From JADLHS01 sp036274115 (lineage in GTDB: Bacteria; Verrucomicrobiota; Verrucomicrobiia; Limisphaerales; JADLHS01), in NCBI GenBank assembly GCA_036274115.1, contig DASUGI010000208.1:1-64000 (forward strand): a stretch of 64,000 nucleotides of DNA, given 5' to 3'. Under the pieces are notes generated by a model. It was not told the origin of the DNA. It saw nothing but the letters and a program-made list of their open reading frames with translations, and did not search any database. Of this stretch, positions 26,510-34,718 are shown piece by piece (within the stretch, counting starts at the first letter, position 1; the number at the start of each line of letters is the position of its first letter). The position numbers and the translations under genes were made by a program.

Positions 26510-27889
26510 ATGAAATCCCGCGCTTCGAAGTCACGGTTCACCCGTCGTCAGTTTCTGCAAACGACGGCGCTGGCCAGCGTGGCGGCGCCGCTCGTGTTGC
26601 CGTCCGGTCTGCGCGGTGCGTCGGCCAATGGCAAACTCAATCATGCCTGCATCGGCGTGGGCGGGATGGGGTGGAATGACCTGAACACTTTGCTGCAGCA
26701 TCCGCGATTGCAGGTCGTCGCGCTGTGCGATGTGGACGCCAATCATCTCGCGAAGGCGCAGCAGGCCGTGCCCGGCGCGCGGTGTTACGCGGATTGGCGC
26801 GAGTTGCTGACTCAAGAGGGAGACAAGATTGATTCGGTGAATGTCGCCGTGCCGGATCACATGCATTTTGCCATCGCCTACACCGCGATTCAGAAGGGCA
26901 AACACGTTTATTGTCAGAAACCGCTGTGTCATGACGTCGCGGAAGTCCGCGCGCTGACCGAGGCTTCAATCAAGAAGGGCGTAGTCACCCAACTCGGAAC
27001 GCAGATGGCCGCCGGCATTGGCGACCGTACCACGGTGCACCTGCTTCGCACCGGCGCCATCGGCAAGATCAAGCATGCGTATCTTTGTTCGAATCGGCCC
27101 GGCGCGGTGGAGGCTTATCGATTGCCGGGGCCGCGTCCGGCCACCGGACAGGAGCCGCCCGCCAGTCTCAGTTGGGATTTGTGGACCGGCACGGCGCCGG
27201 CGCGTCCGTTTGCGCCGGACATTTATCACCCGACCAAATGGCGCGCCTGGCAGGACTTTGGCACAGGTTGGTCCGGCGATATCGGCTGTCACATTTTCGA
27301 TGCGACCTGGAAAGGGCTGGGATTGAAACCCGCGCTCACCGTGCAGGCGGAAGTGCAGTCGTCCTGGGAAAAATCACCCGCGCGACGCGGCGATACCTGG
27401 CCGCAGGGCGATCACATCACGTGGACCTTCCCGGGCAACGAATTGATCGAAGGCAAGGAGCTGACGCTCGAATGGTTCGACGGCGAGTTTTATCCGCCGA
27501 AGGACATTCGCGCGTTGTATTCACTGGAGGATTATCCGGCGGAGTCGGCGATGCTCATCGGCACGGAGGGCGCGTTGTTGTATCATCTCGGTCGCAGTCC
27601 CACGCTGTTGCCGGAGAAGAAATTTGAGAAGCTGGAGCGCCCGAAGTTCGAGCCGCGCGATCATTACCATCATTTTGTGGATGCGTGTCTCGGTGTGACG
27701 AAGACCGAATCGTTCTTCGCGCAAACCGGTCCGATGACGGAGGCGATTCTGCTCGGCACGGTGGCGATCCGGTTATCGGGCCAGAAGCTGGAATGGAATC
27801 ACGAGCAGATGAAGGTGACCAACCTTGCGGACGCCAACCAATTCCTCCAGCGCAAGTATCGCAAGGGCTGGAGCACGGGAGGATTTTGA
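26510..27889 (+). CDS. Tat-exported Gfo/Idh/MocA family oxidoreductase
   Basis: 459 residues. A twin-arginine signal FTRRQFLQTTALASVAAPLVL heads the protein. The Rossmann start is CIGVGGMGWND, and CDVDANHL ends the second strand. The family's EKP motif reads CQKPLCHD here, with Gln for Glu, a variant I recall in exported planctomycete and verrucomicrobial members. The C-terminal half has the GTGWSGDIGCHIFDATWKGL and HYHHFVDACLG elements expected around the active site. Known family reaction: NAD(P)-dependent oxidoreduction of sugars or cyclitols, with some exported members acting as glycosidases. The substrate is not readable from sequence. It is convergent with the DUF7832 gene, 14 bases apart. 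Confidence 0.88.
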   Translation: MKSRASKSRFTRRQFLQTTALASVAAPLVLPSGLRGASANGKLNHACIGVGGMGWNDLNTLLQHPRLQVVALCDVDANHLAKAQQAVPGARCYADWRELLTQEGDKIDSVNVAVPDHMHFAIAYTAIQKGKHVYCQKPLCHDVAEVRALTEASIKKGVVTQLGTQMAAGIGDRTTVHLLRTGAIGKIKHAYLCSNRPGAVEAYRLPGPRPATGQEPPASLSWDLWTGTAPARPFAPDIYHPTKWRAWQDFGTGWSGDIGCHIFDATWKGLGLKPALTVQAEVQSSWEKSPARRGDTWPQGDHITWTFPGNELIEGKELTLEWFDGEFYPPKDIRALYSLEDYPAESAMLIGTEGALLYHLGRSPTLLPEKKFEKLERPKFEPRDHYHHFVDACLGVTKTESFFAQTGPMTEAILLGTVAIRLSGQKLEWNHEQMKVTNLADANQFLQRKYRKGWSTGGF

Positions 27890-27903
27890 GGCGGGTGTTT
27901 GAG

Positions 27904-28491
27904 CTACGTGCGTCCTTTTGCCTTTCCTTGGCTTTTCCACGCTTCATATCGAGCATCGATTTGAGGAGCGAGAATGTCGTAGTTGGCCCAAGTATCCTGC
28001 ACGTGGTACCACGAAGGGAGTCGTTTCACCAATAGCTTCCGGTAGTCCTTCCAGAACCCGTCGCCGTCGTAGTATTCCTGCGCGAACTGGTTTGCTTCCG
28101 GAGTTAACATTTCGTCGTGAAGACAACCACCCCACATCTTGTAAACCTGAGGGCCGGTAAGCTTTCTTTGTTTGAACTGCTTGGTGAAGACCGGGAATTC
28201 TCGGCTGAACTGCCGGGTGAATCGCCGGTCAATCATGTTGCGCTCAATCAACCAGCCGGTGAAAAGCCCCGTATGCACGAAGGCCTGTGCTTTCGGCAAG
28301 CCTTTGGGGTAATCGCCCTCGTAGTGCCACTTGGCTTTGTCGTAAGTGCGGGGGCCGCTTTCTATCCAGTCTCTCTCGTCTTCCTCGGTCCAACCGGCAG
28401 GCCGCTCGCTCTTCTTGAAAGTAAAAGACTTCTTCGTCGGCGACTGGGCTGATATCCGAGGACCTCGCGTTCGCTTGGCTCGATTGGGCAT
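27904..28491 (-). CDS. DUF7832-type hypothetical protein
   Basis: 195 residues from ATG 28491 (MPNRAKRTRG); the longer frame to 28710 runs antisense through a neighbouring small gene and is rejected. The body begins YDKAKWHYEGDYPKGLPKAQAF, then HTGLFTGWLIERN, then GPQVYKMWGGCLHDEML and EANQFAQEYYDGDGFWKDY. This Trp/Tyr-rich pattern I associate with DUF7832, whose function is unknown. The N-terminal 40 residues are basic and probably disordered. No signal peptide, so cytoplasmic. A possible role as an immunity-type or small regulatory protein cannot be shown. Downstream of two small translationally coupled genes on the same strand. Confidence 0.75.
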   Translation of the reverse strand: MPNRAKRTRGPRISAQSPTKKSFTFKKSERPAGWTEEDERDWIESGPRTYDKAKWHYEGDYPKGLPKAQAFVHTGLFTGWLIERNMIDRRFTRQFSREFPVFTKQFKQRKLTGPQVYKMWGGCLHDEMLTPEANQFAQEYYDGDGFWKDYRKLLVKRLPSWYHVQDTWANYDILAPQIDARYEAWKSQGKAKGRT

Positions 28492-28505
28492 CAGAGAATG
28501 TTGGT

Positions 28506-28787
28506 CTAATAGTCCAACGACTTGCCGTGTTCCCACTTGCCGGCGAGGCCTGGCGTGGCGGGGTGGAATCTGAAGTCCGCGCGCCTGAGGGACATCAAAC
28601 CTAACGTGGCCGCAATGCCGAGAACCGCAGCCACGACACACCACACCTTTCGGGCGCGTCGCAGCATGCGCTCGATCTCGGTCGGGGCCACGAGAACGCC
28701 CAATCCCCACGTCTCACCAGTCTGCCACGTTCTCACGTGCCGACGCTTATGGCGGTAACGGCGTCTGGCGGGTTCGATTATTTTCAC
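28506..28787 (-). CDS. Small single-pass membrane protein, unknown
   Basis: 93 residues from GTG 28787, with a textbook GGAGG ribosome site 8 bases upstream, which decides the start. A basic N-terminus (about residues 1-45) precedes one membrane helix, VWCVVAAVLGIAATLGLMSL, and a short periplasmic or cytoplasmic tail. The start overlaps the stop of the upstream small frame by four bases (GTGA), pointing to translational coupling. No family is recognised. It ends 14 bases before the DUF7832 gene, so the three may be one transcript. Confidence 0.6.
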   Translation of the reverse strand: MKIIEPARRRYRHKRRHVRTWQTGETWGLGVLVAPTEIERMLRRARKVWCVVAAVLGIAATLGLMSLRRADFRFHPATPGLAGKWEHGKSLDY

Positions 28788-28933
28788 GGAGTCACCTCCA
28801 GATCATAACGAATCAGGGACCTCGTGAACGTGAGAACCAGCGACCTGTGAACACGACAGCAAGGACACGAGGGGAGTTCGAACCAAACGTCATGTTCGAT
28901 CCCGCGCTTTTTGGTTTCCCGGCGCGTGGACAT
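28784..28933 (-). CDS. Very small Cys-containing protein, possible
   Basis: 49 residues from ATG 28933 (MSTRRETKKRG). A short Cys cluster, SCPCCRVH, lies in the middle, and the end is LIRYDLEVTP. The main support is that its TGA overlaps the GTG of the next gene by four bases and that the strong ribosome site of that gene lies inside it. Without such coupling it would not be called. No family or function is recognised. It could instead be untranslated leader. Confidence 0.35.
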   Translation of the reverse strand: MSTRRETKKRGIEHDVWFELPSCPCCRVHRSLVLTFTRSLIRYDLEVTP

Positions 28934-28986
28934 AACCTGCAGTTTTCGTGGGTGTCCGAAACCCAACAAGGCGACTATCTCAGGGC

Positions 28987-29034
28987 AAAGGCAAACTGGC
29001 AAGCCTTCTGAAAGGCAAAGTGGCAAGCCTTTTT
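28987..29034. repeat. Tandem 24-base direct repeat with hairpin
   Basis: Two adjacent copies of AAAGGCAAASTGGCAAGCCT plus four bases, at 28987-29010 and 29011-29034, differ at three positions. The second copy can fold as AAAGGC...GCCTTT followed by T residues, so it could work as a weak terminator read on the plus strand, though no plus-strand gene lies just before it. Confidence 0.5.
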
Positions 29035-29142
29035 GTCGCGTCCCGCTTCGCTCGAAGTCTTCCTTCAGGCGGTCCGAAGCCGCGCAAACGCGGAACTCGA
29101 AACTTCAAATCATGGCTTCCCGTGTTCATGCTATCGTGCAGC

Positions 29143-30075
29143 ATGGCATCGGACCTTCGCATCGGCACCGCAAGCTGGACGGATCCCGGTTTTGTGGCGG
29201 ATTGGTATCCGCCCAGGCTTCCGGCCAACGCGCGATTGCGCTGGTATGCCGGGCATTTCAATTACGTCGAGATCAACGCCACCTTCTACGCGCTGCCCGC
29301 TGCCCGAACGGTGGAGCGCTGGTGCACCGAGACGCCGGAGGATTTCCGGTTCGATGTCAAATTGCCGAGGCTGCTTTCACGTCACCGCATGGAGGCGAAA
29401 TTTCTGCCGCCGGATTTGCGTTCGCGGCTCCCGGTCCACAACGGCGTGGTGCAGTTGACGCCTGCCAGCGAGAAGATGGTGGTCACGCGATTGTTGCGCG
29501 AGTTGGAGCCGATGCTCGAGGCGGGCAAGTTCGGTGCGTTTCTTCTGCAGCTTTCTCCGTCGTTCGGGCCCAAGTCGCACCAACTCGCGGACTTGGATTC
29601 CTTGCGCGAGTTGCTGGCGCCATATCAAATCGCGGTGGAATTGCGCAATCGCGACTGGGTCACCGGCGAGCAAACGGAACAGACCATGCAGTTTCTCCGC
29701 GAGCGCAAGCTGACGCTGGTGCTGGTGGACGCGCCGCAAAGCGAGCATTTCACGATCATGCCCGGATTGGATTGCGTGACGAATCCGGCGCTGGGTTATT
29801 TCCGTTTTCATGGCCGCAACGCTGAAGGCTACATCAAGGGCCGCTCGGTGGCGGAACGATTTGATTACGATTACTCGGATCTGGAGGCGAAAGAACTGGC
29901 GGAGCGCATCCGTAAGGTCGCCGAGCAAGTGGAGGAGCTTCGGGTGGTGGCCAACAACAATCGGTCCAACTTCGCGCCCAAGCTGGCGCGGAAGCTTCAG
30001 GAGTTGCTGCACACGCAACAGTCGATGCAACGCGCGTTGAAAGAAAAAACACCACGACAGGCCGAGCTGCTCTAG
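29143..30075 (+). CDS. DUF72 (YecE-like) family protein
   Basis: 310 residues from ATG 29143 (MASDLRIGTASWTDPGF). The frame stays open upstream, but that part covers the tandem repeat and is not protein-like. The pattern is the DUF72 TIM-barrel family: IGTASW at the start, YFNYVEINATFYALP-like strand 'YVEINATFY', DFRFDVKLPRL, FLLQLSPSF, IAVELRNRDW, YFRFHGRN and, near the end, VVANNNRSNFAPKLA. The family is widespread and of unknown activity, although the barrel resembles those of nucleases and sugar isomerases. Single gene; no signal peptide, so cytoplasmic. Confidence 0.9.
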   Translation: MASDLRIGTASWTDPGFVADWYPPRLPANARLRWYAGHFNYVEINATFYALPAARTVERWCTETPEDFRFDVKLPRLLSRHRMEAKFLPPDLRSRLPVHNGVVQLTPASEKMVVTRLLRELEPMLEAGKFGAFLLQLSPSFGPKSHQLADLDSLRELLAPYQIAVELRNRDWVTGEQTEQTMQFLRERKLTLVLVDAPQSEHFTIMPGLDCVTNPALGYFRFHGRNAEGYIKGRSVAERFDYDYSDLEAKELAERIRKVAEQVEELRVVANNNRSNFAPKLARKLQELLHTQQSMQRALKEKTPRQAELL

Positions 30076-30213
30076 ACTATTGCGCTTCCGCATCCAATCT
30101 GTCGAGTGCGGGATGCACGCAATTGAATTCCGGCATCGCGAGTGTGGCAAGACGCGAATTCCTGCGATTCCAAGTTGCGTGCGCCGCCGTGCGTTTTGTG
30201 CTAGCCGTACTGC

Positions 30214-30423
30214 ATGAAAAGGTTCTTCAGCCCAAACATTGACTCGCGGGGACGGCTCATCCGCGGCGTTTTAGGCGGCTTGCTGGTCACAGGCGGCATA
30301 GTGGCGTGGGATTACAATCTCTGGCTTGGGATTGTCCTGATTGTTGCGGGTGGATTCTGCCTGTTCGAAGCCGTTCGCGGCTGGTGCGTCATGCGGGCTT
30401 GCGGGATCAGGACGCGTTTGTAG
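30214..30423 (+). CDS. DUF2892 (YgaP-type) small inner-membrane protein
   Basis: 69 residues. The N-terminal motif PNIDSRGRLIRGVLGG is the signature of this family, followed by two membrane helices (VLGGLLVTGGIVAW and WLGIVLIVAGGFCLFEAV) joined by a short loop. Relatives form the membrane part of YgaP-like rhodanese proteins or occur alone. Role unknown; probably a small inner-membrane accessory protein. The photolyase gene starts six bases after its stop, suggesting co-transcription. Confidence 0.8.
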   Translation: MKRFFSPNIDSRGRLIRGVLGGLLVTGGIVAWDYNLWLGIVLIVAGGFCLFEAVRGWCVMRACGIRTRL

Positions 30424-30428
30424 TACGT

Positions 30429-31892
30429 ATGGAAGGCGCGAACAACTCGATCCCGATGACTTCTCTGATTTGGCTTAGAATTGATTTGCGCCTGGCTGAC
30501 AATCCGGCACTGCACGCGGCCGTTCAACGCGGCGGCGCAATCGTGCCGGCATTCATTTATGCACCGGAAGAAGAAGCGCCGTGGTCGCCGGGGGGAGCAT
30601 CGCGGTGGTGGCTGCATCAGTCGCTGAAGTCGCTGGATGTTTCGCTCCGGGCGCTTGGTTCAAGACTGGTAATTCGACGCGGTCCGAGCTTGCGGACGTT
30701 GCGAGCGTTGCTCAAAGAAACTCGCGCGACGGCGGTTTATTGGAATCGGCGATACGAGCCTGCGCTGATCGAGCGCGACAAGCAGATCAAGGAAGCCCTC
30801 CGCGCCGATGGTGTGGAAGTCGAGATTTTTAATGCCGCATTGTTGCACGAACCATGGACGATTCAGAACCAACGTGGCAGACCGTTTCAGGTGTTCACTC
30901 CGTTTTGGAAGCATTGCTTGAACAAACCGGATCCAGTCCCGCCGCTGACGGCAGCGCGTAAACTTGTTACACCTGACAAGTGGCCCCAGACACTGGCTTT
31001 GGAGGAATTGGAGTTGCAGCCAAAGATTGATTGGGCCGAGGGCATGCGGCGAACATGGCAGCCCGGCGAAGCCGGAGCCCAAGCGCAACTTAAAAGCTTT
31101 CTTTCGTCGGCACTCGGCAACTACTCCCAAGGCCGCAATCGTCCCGACCTCACGGGAACGTCACGATTGTCGCCACATTTGCATTTCGGCGAAATCAGCC
31201 CGCGTCAAATCTGGCATGCCGTTCGTAAGCGGGGTGAATCGAAACGCATCAAGGGATGGCGCGATTCGCAATTTGTAAGTGAACTCGGCTGGCGCGAGTT
31301 TGCGCATCACCTGCTTTATTATTTCCCGGACACGCCCACTGAACCGTTGCGGGAGAATTTTAGAAGGTTTCCCTGGCGCAAGGACCCCGCATTTCTGGAG
31401 TGCTGGCAAAAAGGCCGGACTGGTTATCCCATCGTGGATGCCGGCATGCGCGAGTTGTGGGCGACCGGCTGGATGCACAATCGAGTGCGGATGATAGTGG
31501 CCTCGTTTCTGGTGAAGGACCTGCTGCTGTCATGGCGCGAAGGCGCCGCCTGGTTTTGGGATACTCTGGTGGACGCAGACCTCGCGCAGAATACCTTGGG
31601 CTGGCAATGGACGGCGGGCTGCGGTGCGGATGCGGCGCCGTATTTTCGCGTGTTCAATCCGGTCAGCCAGGGTGAGAAGTTCGATGCGAAGGGTGGCTAT
31701 GTCCGCAAGTGGTGTCCGGAGCTTTCCAGGTTGCCTGACGAATGGCTGCACAAACCGTGGCGAGCTCCCACCGAAGTGTTGACGAAGGCCGGAGTGAGGC
31801 TCGGGCGGGACTATCCCGAACCGGTCGTCATTCACGCGATTGCTCGCGAAGTGGCGTTGGAAGCCTACGCGAAGTTGAAACGCCAAATGTGA
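30429..31892 (+). CDS. phr: Deoxyribodipyrimidine photolyase / cryptochrome family
   Basis: 487 residues from ATG 30429; ATG 30456 (MTSLIWLRIDLRL) is equally possible. The N-terminal alpha/beta antenna domain starts SLIWLRIDLRLADNPAL. The C-terminal FAD domain has SRLSPHLHFGEISPRQIW, WREFAHHLLYYFP, RTGYPIVDAGMRELWATGWMHNRVRM and the family's most conserved block, NTLGWQWTAGCGADAAPYFRVFNP. It repairs UV pyrimidine dimers using blue light via reduced FAD, in the cytoplasm. All FAD-contact motifs are intact, so it should be active, and it reads as a class I CPD photolyase rather than a cryptochrome. Co-directional with the DUF2892 gene. Confidence 0.92.
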   Translation: MEGANNSIPMTSLIWLRIDLRLADNPALHAAVQRGGAIVPAFIYAPEEEAPWSPGGASRWWLHQSLKSLDVSLRALGSRLVIRRGPSLRTLRALLKETRATAVYWNRRYEPALIERDKQIKEALRADGVEVEIFNAALLHEPWTIQNQRGRPFQVFTPFWKHCLNKPDPVPPLTAARKLVTPDKWPQTLALEELELQPKIDWAEGMRRTWQPGEAGAQAQLKSFLSSALGNYSQGRNRPDLTGTSRLSPHLHFGEISPRQIWHAVRKRGESKRIKGWRDSQFVSELGWREFAHHLLYYFPDTPTEPLRENFRRFPWRKDPAFLECWQKGRTGYPIVDAGMRELWATGWMHNRVRMIVASFLVKDLLLSWREGAAWFWDTLVDADLAQNTLGWQWTAGCGADAAPYFRVFNPVSQGEKFDAKGGYVRKWCPELSRLPDEWLHKPWRAPTEVLTKAGVRLGRDYPEPVVIHAIAREVALEAYAKLKRQM

Positions 31893-31949
31893 GTAAGTAC
31901 TCAGCTTCGTTCTTGACGAGGGCTGGTGTTTTGATTCGACTGCTGGCGC

Positions 31950-32345
31950 ATGAAAAAGGGATTCTTTGCTGTCATCATCATTGCTGCAATTTGCGTCACT
32001 GGCTGCGTGAGCACGGTGACCGACGATAAGACGGCCGGCGTGAAGTTGTCCGCTGACCAATTGGAGAACAAATATCCCGTGACGTTGCCCCAGGCCTTTG
32101 AAGCGGCCAAGCGCGCCCTGGCGAGCTACGGCAAGGTGAGTCGCGAGTTGACGCTGCTCGAGAGCACCAACCAGGTCCGGGCGCTGGAGGGCGAAGCCAA
32201 TGGCCGCAGCGTCTGGGTGCGGGTGGAAGCTCTGGAACCCCAGGTCACTTCCGTAAAGGTTCAGGCGCGTTCCACCTGGTCGGGCAGCGATATTCAAACG
32301 GCGCACGAAGTGGCCACGCGGATTGCTTTGGAACTATCAAAATGA
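31950..32345 (+). CDS. Small lipoprotein, DUF3568-like (copy 1)
   Basis: 131 residues. A lipoprotein signal, FFAVIIIAAICVTGC, has the lipobox VTGC. The mature part has an ALPQAFEAAKRAL-type helix followed by strands ending in an ELSK helix, a DUF3568-like fold. Of unknown function; outer or inner membrane anchored. It is similar along its whole length to the next gene (both have V-T-D/Q-D near the start, then 'AFEAAKRA', then 'VRVE/LRIE'), so the two are a tandem duplication. Confidence 0.75.
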   Translation: MKKGFFAVIIIAAICVTGCVSTVTDDKTAGVKLSADQLENKYPVTLPQAFEAAKRALASYGKVSRELTLLESTNQVRALEGEANGRSVWVRVEALEPQVTSVKVQARSTWSGSDIQTAHEVATRIALELSK

Positions 32346-32396
32346 CATGGAGGCGCCGTGGCGGACGGCGCTTGAACCCTGGAGCATTGTTGGGCG

Positions 32397-32795
32397 ATGA
32401 AAAAAGGAATCATAATCGTTTTGGCGGCAGTCGCGTTGAGTGTGGCGGGATGTGTCAGCAAGGTGACGCAGGACAACCCCGGCAGGGCGCCGGCGTATCG
32501 CGACCGCATTGAGGCTCAATACAAGCAACCCGCCGAAAAGGTGTTTGAGGCGGCCAAGCGCGCGTTCAACAGTTTTGGCAACATCACCCGGGAAAGCTCC
32601 CCGGCATCGGGCGCGGCTCAGCTGTGGTTTATCGAAGGCTTGATTAATGGAAATCGCGTTTACCTTCGCATTGAGGGAACCGCTGCGACGTCAACCCGGA
32701 TGACTGTTCAGGTGCGTGCGCCCGGCGGCGGCACCAATCTCGTGATTGCCAATGAACTGCATCGGCAGACGGAAATCGAATTCACGCGGCGTTGA
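32397..32795 (+). CDS. Small lipoprotein, DUF3568-like (copy 2)
   Basis: 132 residues with lipoprotein signal MKKGIIIVLAAVALSVAGC (lipobox SVAGC, written separately from the mature part). It shows the same layout as copy 1: KVFEAAKRAFNSFGNITRESS helix-turn region, then LWFIEG and NRVYLRIEG strands. It follows copy 1 by 51 bases. Its end is two bases from the end of the convergent PilT/PilU gene, so no separate terminator fits between them. Function unknown. Confidence 0.75.
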   Translation: MKKGIIIVLAAVALSVAGCVSKVTQDNPGRAPAYRDRIEAQYKQPAEKVFEAAKRAFNSFGNITRESSPASGAAQLWFIEGLINGNRVYLRIEGTAATSTRMTVQVRAPGGGTNLVIANELHRQTEIEFTRR

Positions 32796-32797
32796 CC

Positions 32798-33859
32798 TCA
32801 GTTGCGCTGGCGCGTAATCCGGTCCGGATGCCGCGCCCGGCTCACGGCGGTGTCGTAGCTGATAAGACACTTGCAATAGAGGTCGTAGAGGCAATTGTCG
32901 AGCAGCACCATTCCCTCCTTCCGTCCGGTCTGGAGGATGTTTTCCAAATGATGAATCTGGTTTTCGCGGATCAGATTGCGGACGGCGCCGTTCGCTATCA
33001 ACAGTTCGTAGGCCAGCACTCGGCGGGTGCGGTCCGCCGCCGGGAGTAATTCCTGGGAGATGATCCCCTGCAAGGCATTCGACAACTGCATGATGATTTG
33101 CCGCTGGGCGCTGCCCTCGAACACCCCGATGATGCGTTCGAGCGCGTGCGTCACGTTCGGCGAATGCATGGTTGCCAGCACGAGATGGCCGGTTTCTGCC
33201 GCCGTGAGCGCCGTGGAAATGGCTTCAAAGTCCCGCATCTCGCCGACCACGAGGACGTCCGGGTCCTGGCGCAATACGTGCACGAGCGCGCGATTGAAGG
33301 AACGCACATCCGTCAACACTTCCTGCTGCACCACGATGGCGCGTTTGTTCGCGTGAACAAATTCGATCGGGTCTTCAATGGTGACAATCTTGCACCGACG
33401 CTCGCTGTTGATGAGATCCACGAGGTAATTCAGCGTTGTCGTTTTGCCGGCTCCGGTTGGTCCCGTGATCAGCACCAGGCCGTTGGGCTTGCGGGCCAGT
33501 TCGTCCAGGCGCTCGGGAAGTCCGAGTTCCTGTCGGGAAGAAACCCGCTCGCCGCAAAAGCGGAAGCTGATTTCGGGATGACCGTTGCGCCGGTAAAAGG
33601 TGGCCCGCACCCGGCCGGCCGCGTGGTGCAGCAATGAAATACACAGCTCCCATTCCTGCTCGAACTTTTTCTTCTGCTGTTCGTTGAGGAGACTGTCGGC
33701 CATCGCCGTGGTCTGTTCCTGGCTGAGCGCGTCTTCGTCCGCAATGATGATTTCGCCGTTCACGCGGAACGCCGGCGGCACCCCCGCCACCAGATGAAGA
33801 TCCGAAGCGTCGTAATCGTTGGCCGACGCCAGCAGGCGGTCGAGGGTTTCGTTGCTCAT
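32798..33859 (-). CDS. PilT/PilU-type type IV pilus retraction ATPase
   Basis: 353 residues. ATG 33859 is chosen because it overlaps the stop of the upstream TPR gene as ATGA; an in-frame GTG 21 bases earlier is less likely. PilT-N fold start: SDLHLVAGVPPAFRVNGE. Walker A is GPTGAGKTTT (about residue 133-142). The Asp box is VTIEDPIEFVH, Walker B-like VLVVGEMRDFEAIS, and the His box GHLVLATMHSPN. These are the marks of twitching-motility ATPases that depolymerise pilin at the inner membrane. C-terminal AIRNLIRE-like region present (AVRNLIRENQI). The absence of other pil genes nearby makes a PilU-like accessory role possible. Confidence 0.9.
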   Translation of the reverse strand: MSNETLDRLLASANDYDASDLHLVAGVPPAFRVNGEIIIADEDALSQEQTTAMADSLLNEQQKKKFEQEWELCISLLHHAAGRVRATFYRRNGHPEISFRFCGERVSSRQELGLPERLDELARKPNGLVLITGPTGAGKTTTLNYLVDLINSERRCKIVTIEDPIEFVHANKRAIVVQQEVLTDVRSFNRALVHVLRQDPDVLVVGEMRDFEAISTALTAAETGHLVLATMHSPNVTHALERIIGVFEGSAQRQIIMQLSNALQGIISQELLPAADRTRRVLAYELLIANGAVRNLIRENQIHHLENILQTGRKEGMVLLDNCLYDLYCKCLISYDTAVSRARHPDRITRQRN

Positions 33860-34638
33860 GAATGAAGCGTCTTTCGCCACCAGCCGCGCAGACGCTGCCA
33901 GGGTCCGACGGCGGCTAGTTCCCGAATCGCCTTGCTCACCTCAGCATTGTGGGGATCGAGTTGGATTGCCTGGGCGTAGGAATTTCGCGCCGCCCCCACC
34001 AGCCCCAACGCGTGCTGGCAGCGGCCAAGCTCCAGCCAGAGCAGAAAATGATCGGCTCTCAGTTCGACGGCCTGTTGGGCGAGTTTCAAAGCCAGGGCGA
34101 ATTGCTCGTAATAAAATCGGATTCGCGCGGCCAGCCAGCTGATAAACCAATCTTTCGGCGATAACGTGAGTGCCTTTTCAAAACAGTAATCCGCTCGCGA
34201 TTCATGGCGCGCCAACAGCACGTCGCCGCGGGCGAGCCAGATGTAGGGTGTATCACCCCGCTCGGTGATGGACGCGTCCGAAAAGGCCAGCGCACCCTGC
34301 AGGTCGCCACTGCGACCGAGCGCCACGGCTTTCGCGGCGAGCAGTTCCGGTTCTTGCGGGAATTTCTCCAGTGCCTTGTCGGCCCAAAGTTTGGCCTCGC
34401 GAAACTCGCCGAGTTCAATCAGCGCCTGCACTTGTCCGGTCCAGGCCCGGGCACTGTCGGGATTAAACTCCAGCACCTTCGAATAATGACGGAGCGCGGA
34501 TTCGAAGCGGCCATTCTCGAACGCGGTGACGGCTTCCCTGAGGTAATGAACCTCTCCTTTGACGGGCAACTGGGAATCGGAATGCGCCCGGGCGGCCTCG
34601 TGTTGGTCGTCAAACTCGAGATTTCCAAAGCGACTCAT
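33856..34638 (-). CDS. TPR-repeat protein
   Basis: 260 residues with about five tetratricopeptide repeats between residues 30 and 240, for example 'AVTAFENGRFESALRHYSKVLEFNPDSARAW' broken as AFENGRFESALRHYSKVLE and FNPDSARAWTGQ. Others read AKLWADKALEKFP and NSYAQAIQLDPHNAEV. TPR units are scaffolds for protein-protein contacts. It overlaps the PilT/PilU ATPase start by four bases, so the two products are probably made together and may interact. No signal or membrane segment is seen. Upstream, a Ycf46-like AAA gene runs in the same direction, 80 bases away. Confidence 0.85.
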   Translation of the reverse strand: MSRFGNLEFDDQHEAARAHSDSQLPVKGEVHYLREAVTAFENGRFESALRHYSKVLEFNPDSARAWTGQVQALIELGEFREAKLWADKALEKFPQEPELLAAKAVALGRSGDLQGALAFSDASITERGDTPYIWLARGDVLLARHESRADYCFEKALTLSPKDWFISWLAARIRFYYEQFALALKLAQQAVELRADHFLLWLELGRCQHALGLVGAARNSYAQAIQLDPHNAEVSKAIRELAAVGPWQRLRGWWRKTLHS

Positions 34639-34718
34639 GGCGGTTGATGGTTACAGCGGCGTTCTATCAGGTTGCTGTGGCTATATAGCACGTACGCAAC
34701 CGGTTGGCCATCAACTTT

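Noticed and set aside
28492..28710. N-terminal extension of the DUF7832 gene up to 28710
   Set aside because: It reads through a small gene with its own strong ribosome site in another frame; the internal ATG at 28491 fits better.
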